This document shows, in pieces, positions 43,243 through 52,200 of a stretch of 64,000 nucleotides of DNA; within the stretch, counting starts at the first letter, position 1, and each line of letters opens with the position of its first letter. A program made the position numbers and the translations under genes. The notes beneath the pieces were generated by a model. The model worked only from the letters and a program-made list of their open reading frames with translations. It was not told the origin of the DNA and made no database searches. The stretch is from Kitasatospora sp. NBC_01250 (lineage in GTDB: Bacteria; Actinomycetota; Actinomycetes; Streptomycetales; Streptomycetaceae): positions 6,014,001 to 6,078,000 of the forward strand of contig NZ_CP108476.1 of assembly GCF_036226465.1 (NCBI RefSeq), read 5' to 3'.

Positions 43243-44817
43243 ATGGCATCACGCAGGGACGAGTTGAACGCCTACACCTTCGCGCGAAAGCGCACCGTGG
43301 GCGCCTTCCTGCAGCCGGCCGGTGGTGGAAGCGACGAGGACGCACCGCGCCCGATCCGCGCGGTGCTCCCCTCGCTGGTGATGGCGGTGGTGGCGGTGGC
43401 CGGATTCGGGCTCTGGGGCCTGATCAAGCCGACCGCCCCGCAGGGCTGGGACAACGGCAAGAACGTCATCCTCGGCAAGGACTCGACGACCCGTTACGTC
43501 GTGCTGACCAGCGCCGACGGCACCAAGATGCTGCACCCGGTGCTCAACATGTCCTCGGCGAAGCTGGTGCTGCCGGCCGACTCCAGCGTGGTCATCGTCG
43601 CCGACTCGGCGATCGACAACTACAAGGCGCACGGCCCGACGATCGGCATTCCGTACGCCCCCGACAAGCTGCCGAGCGCCGCGGACGCGGGCACGGCCAA
43701 GAAGTGGTCGGTCTGCGACCGGCCCGGCTCCGACGACTCCCACCCCAACCAGGGCGTCTTCGTGACGGCCGGCGCGGACGCGGCCACCCTGGCGCGGCCC
43801 GACCGGATGCTGAACGCGAGTCAGTCGCTCTGGGTCCAGGCGGTGCAGAAGAACGGCGCACCGGGCACCCAGTACCTGGTGGACTCGGCGGGCCGCGGAC
43901 ACGTGATCGGCACCCCGGGCATGTCGGACTCCGACCTGCGGGCGCTGCGGATCGCGCTCTTCGGCAACCAGGCCAAGCCGGAGCAGGTCACCGACGACTG
44001 GCTGGGCACGCTGGATCTGCAGGGCAGCGCGATCGGCTTCCCGCAGGTGCCGGGGATGACCGCCGCCAAGACCCGCTCCAGCGTGCAGCTCTCCGACTCC
44101 AGCCTGAACTACGTGGGCCGGCTGGTCAGCTCGCAGGGGACCTACTACGTGGTCGGCACCGACCGGCTCTACCAGGTGACCCCCTTCGAGGCCGAGTTGA
44201 TCCGACAGGCCCCGATCACCGGCTACGCCTACGACCAGGGCAACCCGACCGTCACCGAGATCACCCCGGCCGACAACGCCCGCTACGGCCGCGACTTCGA
44301 CACCTCGGGTCCGATGGCCAAGGTGTCCGACTGGCCGACGGCCAAGCCGGTCGCCCCGGTCAACGGCGGCGACCCGGCCGCCGCCCGTCCGGTGATCTGC
44401 TCCACCCTCGAAGGGATGAACGGCGGCACGGCGCAGCGGAGCGTGTGGGCCGGCACCGACTTCCCCGCGGCCTTCGTGCCCGGCTCGGCCAGCGCCTACG
44501 TCAGCCCGGGGCACGGGCTGTTCTACCGCGCGGTGGACGCCTCCGCCCAGGGCTCCGGCAGCGACTACCTGGTCACCGAGACCGGGCTGCGCTACTTCGT
44601 GCCGGCCGGCAACGACGGCCCCGCCTCCGGTGCGTCACCGACCCCGGCGCCCTCCGCGAGCCCGCCGTCCGACAGCCAGCAGCAGGTCAACGAGGCGCAG
44701 GCCAGGCTCGGTTACAAGGACACGACGCCGGTGCTGGTGCCCAGGGCCTGGTCGGACCTGATCCCGGCGGGCCCGGCGCTCAACACCAAGGCCGCGCTCC
44801 AGGAGCAGACCTCCTGA
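43243..44817 (+). CDS. eccB: type VII secretion protein EccB
   Basis: The 524-aa protein has the EccB plan: short cytosolic N-terminus MASRRDELNAYTFARKRTVG, one transmembrane helix around residues 40-62 (VLPSLVMAVVAVAGFGLWGL), and a large external domain with repeat-like R4-type elements (SSLNYVGRLV, YLVTETGLRYFVPAG) and a Pro/Ser-rich tail near residue 470. EccB forms the outer-facing part of the ESX membrane complex. ATG 43243 has GGGGAGGG upstream. It begins the eccB-esx-mycP strand block. Confidence 0.93.
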   Translation: MASRRDELNAYTFARKRTVGAFLQPAGGGSDEDAPRPIRAVLPSLVMAVVAVAGFGLWGLIKPTAPQGWDNGKNVILGKDSTTRYVVLTSADGTKMLHPVLNMSSAKLVLPADSSVVIVADSAIDNYKAHGPTIGIPYAPDKLPSAADAGTAKKWSVCDRPGSDDSHPNQGVFVTAGADAATLARPDRMLNASQSLWVQAVQKNGAPGTQYLVDSAGRGHVIGTPGMSDSDLRALRIALFGNQAKPEQVTDDWLGTLDLQGSAIGFPQVPGMTAAKTRSSVQLSDSSLNYVGRLVSSQGTYYVVGTDRLYQVTPFEAELIRQAPITGYAYDQGNPTVTEITPADNARYGRDFDTSGPMAKVSDWPTAKPVAPVNGGDPAAARPVICSTLEGMNGGTAQRSVWAGTDFPAAFVPGSASAYVSPGHGLFYRAVDASAQGSGSDYLVTETGLRYFVPAGNDGPASGASPTPAPSASPPSDSQQQVNEAQARLGYKDTTPVLVPRAWSDLIPAGPALNTKAALQEQTS

Positions 44818-44846
44818 CCACGGCAGTTGATTGCAGGTCAGTGCCG

Positions 44847-44888
44847 GTTGCGCCAACGTCCGGCGGATCGTCATGGGTTGGTAACCAA
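44847..44888. promoter_or_regulatory. two palindromes upstream of the esx promoter
   Basis: GTTGCGCCAAC (44847-44857) and TTGGTAACCAA (44878-44888) have similar GTTG/CAAC-type arms, and their centres are 31 bp apart, three helical turns. They lie just upstream of the -35 at 44902 and look like a paired operator. Confidence 0.45.
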
Positions 44889-44901
44889 ACGGCTCCCGAT
44901 G

Positions 44902-44930
44902 TTGGGACTGTCGGCGCTGTTGGCTACAGT
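44902..44930 (+). promoter_or_regulatory. putative sigma70-type promoter of the WXG100 operon
   Basis: TTGGGA (44902-44907), 17 bp, TACAGT (44925-44930): close to the HrdB consensus TTGACA/TAnnnT. It lies about 90 bp before the first WXG100 ATG and downstream of eccB. Confidence 0.6.
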
Positions 44931-45018
44931 GCTGCGAAGCATCACACCGTGGTGTCGTCCGGGTGGGCAGGGTGACCGCACAGCCGGAATGAGTCTGTCT
45001 CATGGGGGACGGTGGATT

Positions 45019-45324
45019 ATGGCTGGTCAGTTCACGACGACCGCTGAGGAGATGCGGGCCTTCTCGGGCAAGATCACCGAGGTCAACTCGCAGATCCAGG
45101 GGGAGCTTTCGAAGCTCAACGCGCTGGTCGAGTCGATCGCCGGCGGCTGGCAGGGTGCGGCTGCGACCGCCTACCACCAGCTGCAGGAGCGGTGGAACGA
45201 GGACGCGACCGCGCTCAACAAGGTGCTGGACGAGATCCGACAGGCGATCGACGCCACCACCTCGAAGTACTCGGCCACCGAAGAGGACCAGCGCTCCTCG
45301 CTCAGCGGCGTCCAGGGCGCCTGA
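45019..45324 (+). CDS. esxB: WXG100 protein, EsxB-like
   Basis: The true start is ATG 45019; the frame is open from 44827 but the promoter and WXG100 length (about 100 aa) argue against it. The 101-aa product is two helices linked by WQG: GGWQGAAATAYHQLQERWNE. WXG100 proteins pair as helical heterodimers and are secreted by the ESX machine. The second gene of the pair follows 101 bp downstream. EsxA/EsxB in S. coelicolor are needed for normal sporulation (San Roman and colleagues). Confidence 0.93.
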   Translation: MAGQFTTTAEEMRAFSGKITEVNSQIQGELSKLNALVESIAGGWQGAAATAYHQLQERWNEDATALNKVLDEIRQAIDATTSKYSATEEDQRSSLSGVQGA

Positions 45325-45425
45325 CGCTCCGCCGGCCTGGCCGGCACGCAGCTGCGCGGCAGCGCATCAGCCGGGGCCGTCCCGGAGGGGCGCCCCGACC
45401 CACCTCTTCTTGAAAGGGAGCCATC

Positions 45426-45722
45426 ATGGCTGACGGACACATCAAGGTCGATTTCAGCACCATCCAGAACGCGGGCTCCGAGGTCCGTGCCACCGCCACG
45501 CGGGTCCAGCAGCAGCTGGACGACCTCAAGGCCGGTGTCACCCGGATCGCCAGCTCCTGGACCGGTGCGGCCAAGGAGGGCTACGACGCCCGCCAGGCCA
45601 TCTGGGACTCGAAGGCGAACGACCTGCACACCACGCTGAACCAGATCGCCGCGGCGCTGGACAACGCTCACCAGAGCTACACCCAGACCGAGTCGGCCAA
45701 CGCCGCGATCTGGCACAACTGA
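45426..45722 (+). CDS. esxA: WXG100 protein, EsxA-like
   Basis: ATG 45426 follows GAAAGGGAGCC. The 98-aa protein has the WXG motif in ASSWTGAAKEGYDARQAIW and a C-terminal helix ending SANAAIWHN. It should form a dimer with the preceding WXG100 protein as secreted ESX substrate. Which of the two is called EsxA or EsxB follows S. coelicolor gene order and is not certain. Confidence 0.93.
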   Translation: MADGHIKVDFSTIQNAGSEVRATATRVQQQLDDLKAGVTRIASSWTGAAKEGYDARQAIWDSKANDLHTTLNQIAAALDNAHQSYTQTESANAAIWHN

Positions 45723-45937
45723 TCCATCGGCCGGGGTCGGCCCAGTCGCCCCCGGCCGGACCGCTCCGCACCGCCGCGCGCGGTGCGGAGCGAAAGCGCA
45801 GCAGGTGGGGCGGGTGTCCGTGGACGCCCGCCCCCATCGCGTGTCCGGGCCGCAGCCGGCCCGGGAGCGGGCCCGTGAGGACGGGCCGGACACGCGGCAG
45901 GACACGTGGGCGGAACACGCGAGTCGAGGGGTGCCAG

Positions 45938-47197
45938 GTGGCGTTGGGGCGAAGGCTGAGCCGGATCGCGGCGGTCGGCGCGGTGCTCGGTGTGCTGGGC
46001 GGGACGGCAGCCGCGCCCGCGGTGGCGGCGGATCCGCCGGGGAGCCACTGGTCGCCGTTGAGCATCGCAGCGGCCGGTGACTGCACCTTCCCGGCCAAGG
46101 ACGTGCCGGGCACCCCGTGGGCGCTGCAGCGGGTGCTGCTCGACCAGCTCTGGCAGAACAACACGGTCACCGGCAGCGGGGTGCTGGTCGCGGTGATCGA
46201 CACCGGCGTGGACAACCAGAACCCGCAGCTGGCCGGCAAGGTCCAGGCCGGTCCCACGCTGCTGCTGGACAAGAACAACAACAACCAGCCGGTGGCCGGG
46301 GGGTCGACCACCGACACGGTCGGCCACGGCACCAAGGTGGCCGGCATCATCGCCGCCGCGCACCGTGACGGCGTCGGCTTCGTGGGCCTGGCGCCCGGCT
46401 CCCAGATCCTGTCGATCCGGCAGAACGACGACGCGGGCAGCGGCAACGTGGACACCCTGGCCCAGGCGGTCGTGGACGCGGTCAACGCCAACGCCCAGGT
46501 CATCAACATCTCGCAGGACGTCCGCGGCACCAACGGGGACGCCGACTTCGCCGGCAGCGGCGCCCTCAAGAGCGCGATCGACCTCGCCGAGGCGCACAAC
46601 GTGGTGGTGGTCGCGGCCTCCGGCAACGACGGCCAGGAGGGTGCGACCTATCCGGCCGCCTACCCCACGGTGCTCGCGGTGGGCGCCTCCGACCGCAACA
46701 ACGAGCGCGCCTCCTTCTCCGAGTACGGCGACTTCGTGAAGGTCGCCGCCCCCGGCGTGGACATGCTCTCCACCGTCCCGGGCGGCGGCCAGTGCGTGGA
46801 CAACGGCACCAGCTTCGCCGCCCCGTACGTGGCCGGGGTGGCCGCGCTGCTGCGCGGCGAGCACAAGGACTGGACGGCCCGGCAGATCCGCGCCCGGATC
46901 GAGCAGACCGCGCAGCGCACCCAGCGCACCCCCGACAAGTACCTCGGCTGGGGAGTGGTCGACCCGGTCAAGGCGGTCACCGACACCGACCCGCCGACCA
47001 ACGACCCGGTGCCCGATCCGGCGGTCCAGCTGGCCGGCTCGCCGATCCTGCCCCAGCCGCTCGGCCTGGGCGAGACCCAGGCCGACCGCGACCGGCGCAC
47101 CGCCACCTACGTGCTCGGCGGCGCGGTCCTGCTGGTGGCGCTGCTCTTCGGCGGCTTCGTGGTGCTGCGCGACCACCGGCGCCAGCAGCAGGGCTGA
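45938..47197 (+). CDS. mycP: mycosin, subtilisin-like ESX serine protease
   Basis: GTG 45938 gives a good signal peptide (LSRIAAVGAVLGVLGGTAAA) with GAGGGG upstream; GTG 45875 would add an Arg-rich leader. The 419-aa S8 protease has Asp in VAVIDTGVD, His in VGHGTKVAG and Ser in NGTSFAAPYVAG, at about residues 88, 130 and 292. A C-terminal transmembrane helix follows (ATYVLGGAVLLVALLFGGFV), keeping it on the outer membrane face. Mycosins stabilise the ESX complex and process substrates. Confidence 0.94.
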   Translation: MALGRRLSRIAAVGAVLGVLGGTAAAPAVAADPPGSHWSPLSIAAAGDCTFPAKDVPGTPWALQRVLLDQLWQNNTVTGSGVLVAVIDTGVDNQNPQLAGKVQAGPTLLLDKNNNNQPVAGGSTTDTVGHGTKVAGIIAAAHRDGVGFVGLAPGSQILSIRQNDDAGSGNVDTLAQAVVDAVNANAQVINISQDVRGTNGDADFAGSGALKSAIDLAEAHNVVVVAASGNDGQEGATYPAAYPTVLAVGASDRNNERASFSEYGDFVKVAAPGVDMLSTVPGGGQCVDNGTSFAAPYVAGVAALLRGEHKDWTARQIRARIEQTAQRTQRTPDKYLGWGVVDPVKAVTDTDPPTNDPVPDPAVQLAGSPILPQPLGLGETQADRDRRTATYVLGGAVLLVALLFGGFVVLRDHRRQQQG

Positions 47198-47246
47198 GCG
47201 GCCGGTCGGCAGCCCCGACCGCCCGGACCAAGCCCGGAACAGCCGC

Positions 47247-47287
47247 AAGCGGCCCGGACACCCCCCAGCGGGGCGTCCGGGCCGCTT
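47247..47287. terminator. bidirectional terminator between mycP and the APC permease
   Basis: AAGCGGCCCGGACACCCC (47247-47264) pairs with GGGGCGTCCGGGCCGCTT (47270-47287), with one mismatch, between convergent genes. It has a short run of T and C after the stem. Confidence 0.85.
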
Positions 47288-47310
47288 CGTCGTGCGCGGG
47301 GCCGGTGGGC

Positions 47311-48717
47311 TCAGACCTGCTCGTCCTCCGGCAGGGTGATCACCCAGCGGGTCGCCTGGCGCGGGCGCAGGTAGAAGACCCAGTAGAGCGAGGCGGCGGC
47401 GGTGATCACGCCGGTCCAGATCAGCGCGTGGGTGTCCAGCTGGGTCAGCGTGTAGCCGAGGGCGACGATCAGCAGCACGGGCAGCACCGGCCACAGCGGC
47501 TGGCGCCAGGCGGGGGTGTGCTTGTGCGCGCCCCTGCGGGAGAACAGCGCGGCGACGGCGACCAGCAGGTAGAGCGCGGCGACCGCGACGCCGGTGATGT
47601 TGCTCAGCGTCTCGCCGGGGACGAAGCACAGCACCGCGCCGGGGACGCCGACCGCGAGGGTGGAGACCCACGGGGCGTTGAAGCGGTTCAGCGTGCCGAA
47701 GGCCTTGTTGATCGGCTCCGGCCAGGCCCGGTCGCGGCCGGAGGCGAACAGCACCCGGGAGTTCTGGATCACCATGACGATGCCGGCGTTGATGATGGCC
47801 AGCGCGATGCACAGGCTGATGAAGGTGCCGAGCGCCGAGTCGCTCCAGCCGGCCACCATGCCGGAGATGTCGCCGCCGGTCAGCGTGGCCAGGTCGGGCG
47901 CGCCCAGGGTGATCGCGACGACCGGGGCCATGATGACCACCGCCGACAGGCCGAGCGTCCACAGCACCGTGCGGGCCACGTTGCGGCGCGGGTTCTCCAG
48001 CTCCTCGGAGAGGTAGATCGCGGTGCTGAAGCCCTGGGTGACGAAGAGCGCGGTGCCCATCGCGGCCATCATCCCGCCCAGGCCCACCGCGCTGGTGGCG
48101 CCGTGGGCGTCGGCCAGCACGCCGTGGAACAGGCTGCCCGCCCCGCGCTGGCTGTGCGCGAAGCCGAGGACGGAGACGACGCCGGCCGCGATCACCTCCA
48201 GGACCAGGAAGATGCCGGTGATCCAGGCGTTGGCCCGCAGGTCCAGCAGGCCGGCCACGGTGGCGGCCAGCATCACCGCGGCGCCGGCCACCGGGCCGCT
48301 GACGTGCACGATCGGGGCCAGATAGGCGGCCGTCCCGATGGCGATCACCGAGGGGACGATCATCACCACGATCAGCGACTGGATGAAGACCAGCCAGCCG
48401 GCGAACCGGCCGGCCAGCGTGCCCACCATCGCGTACTCGCCGCCCGCGCTGGGGATCAGGGTGCCCAGCTCGGAGTAGCAGAACGCCACCGCCACGCAGA
48501 TGACCGCGCCGATGCCGATGGTCAGCGCGGTCGCGGTGCCGAGCGAGTTGAACAGCAGCGGCACGATGACGAAGAGCGAGGAGGCGGGCGTGACGCAGGA
48601 GAGCGTGAGCAGCGTTCCGCCCACGACGCCGAGCGAGCGCTGCAGCCCTCGGGAGGCCTCGGCGGTACTGACCGTCACCGTGGGGGTGGCGGCGGGTGGG
48701 CGAAGCGTGTCGGTCAT
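47311..48717 (-). CDS. APC-superfamily amino-acid/amine permease
   Basis: The 468-aa protein has about 12-14 hydrophobic segments and the APC entry GVVGGTLLTLSCVTPASSLF with the CYSELGTLIPSAGGEY block and the later SEELENPRRNVART signature. It belongs to the amino-acid permeases of the YjeH/PotE type. It has no link to type VII secretion and lies as an insert between mycP and eccC. Its substrate is unknown. A long 537-bp upstream region suggests regulated expression. Confidence 0.92.
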   Translation of the reverse strand: MTDTLRPPAATPTVTVSTAEASRGLQRSLGVVGGTLLTLSCVTPASSLFVIVPLLFNSLGTATALTIGIGAVICVAVAFCYSELGTLIPSAGGEYAMVGTLAGRFAGWLVFIQSLIVVMIVPSVIAIGTAAYLAPIVHVSGPVAGAAVMLAATVAGLLDLRANAWITGIFLVLEVIAAGVVSVLGFAHSQRGAGSLFHGVLADAHGATSAVGLGGMMAAMGTALFVTQGFSTAIYLSEELENPRRNVARTVLWTLGLSAVVIMAPVVAITLGAPDLATLTGGDISGMVAGWSDSALGTFISLCIALAIINAGIVMVIQNSRVLFASGRDRAWPEPINKAFGTLNRFNAPWVSTLAVGVPGAVLCFVPGETLSNITGVAVAALYLLVAVAALFSRRGAHKHTPAWRQPLWPVLPVLLIVALGYTLTQLDTHALIWTGVITAAASLYWVFYLRPRQATRWVITLPEDEQV

Positions 48718-49254
48718 GGCGGGTCCGATCGGCTCAGCGCGGCGGTGCGCGGTCCTGTGCGGTGCTGGGGTGGGGAGCGGTATCGCCTCCGCGACGTCTT
48801 CGAGGCCCCTGCCTGGGGGTTTGGTCTACTGGCTCCCTTGGATCGCCATGGTGCGGGGGCGTATAGCTTGCGTCAATGGCGGTTGACCTTCGGAATCCGT
48901 TGCGGTAATCCGCATAGGCATCCACATCTGTGGCCCGCGGTGGGCGCCCAGGATTGATGTCCGACTTGTTACCTTTGGCCAACGGCGTATGAATCAAAGG
49001 TGAACTCGGATTGCGAGGATTGATTCGAAGGTTGCCATCGGCAACAGTCGCCAGTGGTCCAGGCACTCCCGGGTATCGCGGCGGCGTTGCGGACCGGATC
49101 GCGGCCACCACGAGAACCGCAGCTCGGCGGCGAAAAAACCTCGATAACTTTCCGGCTGCTGGACAGGGCAAACGCCGAGGGGCCGGGTGGCGACTGCGCG
49201 CACCCGACCCCTCGACCACTGTCGGTGACGGCCTGGCGGGCCGCCCCGGTCACC
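48718..49254. other. 537-bp spacer between the APC permease and eccC
   Basis: Both flanking genes are on the minus strand, so this holds the permease promoter region and the end of eccC. I see an inverted repeat ACCTTTG (48971-48977) / CAAAGGT (48995-49001) as a candidate operator for the permease. No gene was found. Confidence 0.5.
49177..49213 (-). terminator. terminator after eccC
   Basis: GAGGGGCCGGGTG (49177-49189) pairs with CACCCGACCCCTC (49201-49213), with one G-U type mismatch, 42 bp past the eccC stop. Confidence 0.8.
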
Positions 49255-52200
49255 TCACTGCTGCTGCGGCAGCCAGCCCGTCTGCACCATCTGTCCGCTG
49301 GTGATCCGCCGCGACACGAACATGCCGCGGCCCGGCGGCAGCGCCTGCGGCTTGACGGTGCCCAGCAGTGCGCCCTCGTCCCGGTTGCCGGAGAGCATGA
49401 CGCCCTGCCCGCCCAGCTCGCGCATCCGCTGCATCACCGGCTCGAAGAGCGAGCGCCCCGCACCACCCGCGTTGCGCGCGATGATCACGCGCAGGCCGAT
49501 GTCGCGGGCGAACGGCAGGAACTCGGCCAGCGCCGCCATCGGGTTGCCCGAGGAGGTGGCGACCAGCTCGTAGTCGTCCACGATCACGAACATGTCCTTG
49601 CCGCTGTACCAGCTGCGGTTGCGCAGCTGGTCGGCGGTCACGTCCGGGCCGGGCAGGCGGCGCGCGCAGGCCCCGCGCAGCATGTCCACGATCGCGGTCA
49701 TCGCCGGCTGGGCGGCGGCGTACTCCACCAGGTACTCCGGCGGCACCGCGCCCAGCAGTGCGCGCCGGTAGTCGCCGATCACGATGCCGGCCTGCTCGGG
49801 GGTGTAGCGCTCGGTGATCTGCTTGATCAGCATCCGCAGCAGCGCCGACTTCCCGGACTCGCTCTCACCGAAGACGATGAAGAGCGGGTCGGTCTCGAAG
49901 TTGACGAAGACCGGCGCCATCTCGACCTCGTCCAGGGCGAAGGCGATGCCGCGCTCGGGCTGCTCGAAGCCCTTGGGCAGCGAGTAGCCGTCCAGCACGG
50001 CCGGCAGCATCCGCACCTGCGGCGCCCGCGGGCCGCTCCAGGCGGCGTTGACCGCCTCCACCAGTCCGGTGACACCGGTCACCAGGTCGTCGACCGAGCA
50101 GGAGCCGTCCAGGCGCGGCAGGCCGCTCAGGAAGTGCAGCTTGCCGCTGGTCAGGCCGCGGCCCGGGGCGCCGTTGGGCACGTTCTGCGCCACCTTGCGG
50201 TCGATCTCCGACTCCATCGGATCGCCCAGCCGCAGCTCGGTGCGGTTCTGCAGGGCGTCCTTGAGGGCCGGGCGGACCTCGGCGTAGCGGGCGGCGGTCA
50301 GCACCACGTGCACGCCGTAGCCCAGACCGCGGGCCACGATGTCGGTGACCACCGGCTCCAGGATCTCGTACTCCTGGCGGAAGGTGAGCCAGCCGTCGAC
50401 CACCAGGAAGACGTCGCCGAACTGTTCGTCCGGCAGCTGGCCGGCGGCCCGGCGGGTGCGGTAGGTGCCGATCGAGTCGATGCCGGTGGCGCGGAACAGC
50501 TCCTCGCGCCGGTTCAGCACCCCGTGCACCTCGCTGACCATCCGGCGCACCTTGTCGGTGTCCAGGCGCCCGGCCACCCCGCCGACGTGCGGCAGGTCCT
50601 GCAGCGACTGGAAGCCGCCGCCGCCGAAGTCCAGCAGGTAGAACTGGGTCTCCACCGGGGTGTGGGTGAGCGCGAAGCCCGCCACCATGCTGCGGATCAT
50701 GGTCGACTTGCCCGAGCGCGGACCACCGACCACCAGACCGTGGCCGGCCGCGCCGGAGTAGTCCTGGTAGAGCACGTCGCGCCGCTGCTCGCGCGGCCGG
50801 TCCACGATTCCCACCGGCACCACGAGTCGGCCCAGCGCCCCGAACTCCGGTGAGGTCAGGCCGCGTTCGGGAGTGGCCTGGAGCGGCGGCACCAGCTGGT
50901 CCATGCTCGGTGCCTCGTCCAGCGGCGGCAGCCAGACCTGGTGGGCCGGCGGGCCCTGCCCGACCATCCGCTGCACGATCACGTCGAGCACGGTGTCCAC
51001 CAGCGCGTCGTCCAGCTGCTCCGGCTCGGGCACCACCTCCTGCACCACCGTCTCGATCACCGGCACCTCGGCCGCGGTGAAGAGCACCGGCTGCACGGTG
51101 GAGATCCGGCCGCTGGCCCGCTGCTGGCCCGGCGCCCGGTAGGGCCCCGAGACGTAGGCGGCCTTGAAGCGGTCCATCACGTCGGTGCCGAACTTGAGGT
51201 AGCCGACGCCGGGCACCGGCGGCAGGTGATACGCGTCCGGCACGCCGATCGCCGCCCGCGACTCGGCGGCCGAGAAGGTGCGCAGACCGATCCGGTAGGA
51301 CAGGAAGGTGTCCAGACCGCGCAGCTTGCCCTCCTCCAGGCGCTGCGAGGCCAGCAGCAGGTGCACCCCGAGGGATCGGCCGATCCGGCCGATCTGGATG
51401 AACATGTCGATGAAGTCGGGCTTGGCGGTGAGGAGTTCGGAGAACTCGTCGATGATCAGCACCAGCGAGGGCAGCGGGTCCAGCGCCGCGCCGGCCGCCC
51501 GGGCCCGCTCGTACTCGTTGAGGTTGGCGTAGTTGCCGGCCGAGCGCAGCAGCTCCTGGCGGCGGTTCAGCTCGCCCTCGATCGCATCGCGCATGCGGTC
51601 CACCAGGGTGAGCTCGCCCTCCAGGTTGGTGATCACCGCGGAGGTGTGCGGCATGTCGGCCATGCCCGCGAAGGTCGCGCCGCCCTTGAAGTCGGCGAGC
51701 ACGAAGTTCAGCGTCTCGGAGGAGTGCGTCATCGCCAGGCCCAGCACCAGGGTGCGCAGCAGCTCCGACTTGCCGGAACCGGTGGCGCCCACGCACAGGC
51801 CGTGCGGGCCCATGCCCTCCAGCGCGGCCTCCTTGATGTCCAGGTGGACCAGCTCGCCGCCGGCCCCCACCCCGATCGGCACCCGCAGCTTCTCGTGCTG
51901 GGGACGCGGTCGCCAGGTGCGGGCGGTGTCCACCGAGCCGGCGTCGCCCACGCCCATCAGGTCGGTGAAGTCCAGGTTGGACAGCAGCGGCTCGTCGTCG
52001 CCGCCGGCCGAGATCCGGTACGGCGCCAGCTGCCGGGCCAGTGCCTCGGACTGCCAGGCGCTCAGGGCGTCGGGGCGGCCCGAGTAGGAGGCCCCGGAGG
52101 CCGACTCCAGCAGCAGTTCCTCGGCGCCGACGGTGACCACCAGGTGCCCGGTCGGCTCGTCCAGGTCACCCGGGACCACCTCGATCACGGTCACCCCGTG

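Noticed and set aside
44827..45324. 165-aa extended start for the first WXG100 gene
   Set aside because: It would include the promoter and leader; ATG 45019 gives the usual 101-aa length.
45677..47962. Long minus-strand frame covering mycP
   Set aside because: Shadow of mycP, which has a full catalytic triad and signal peptide.
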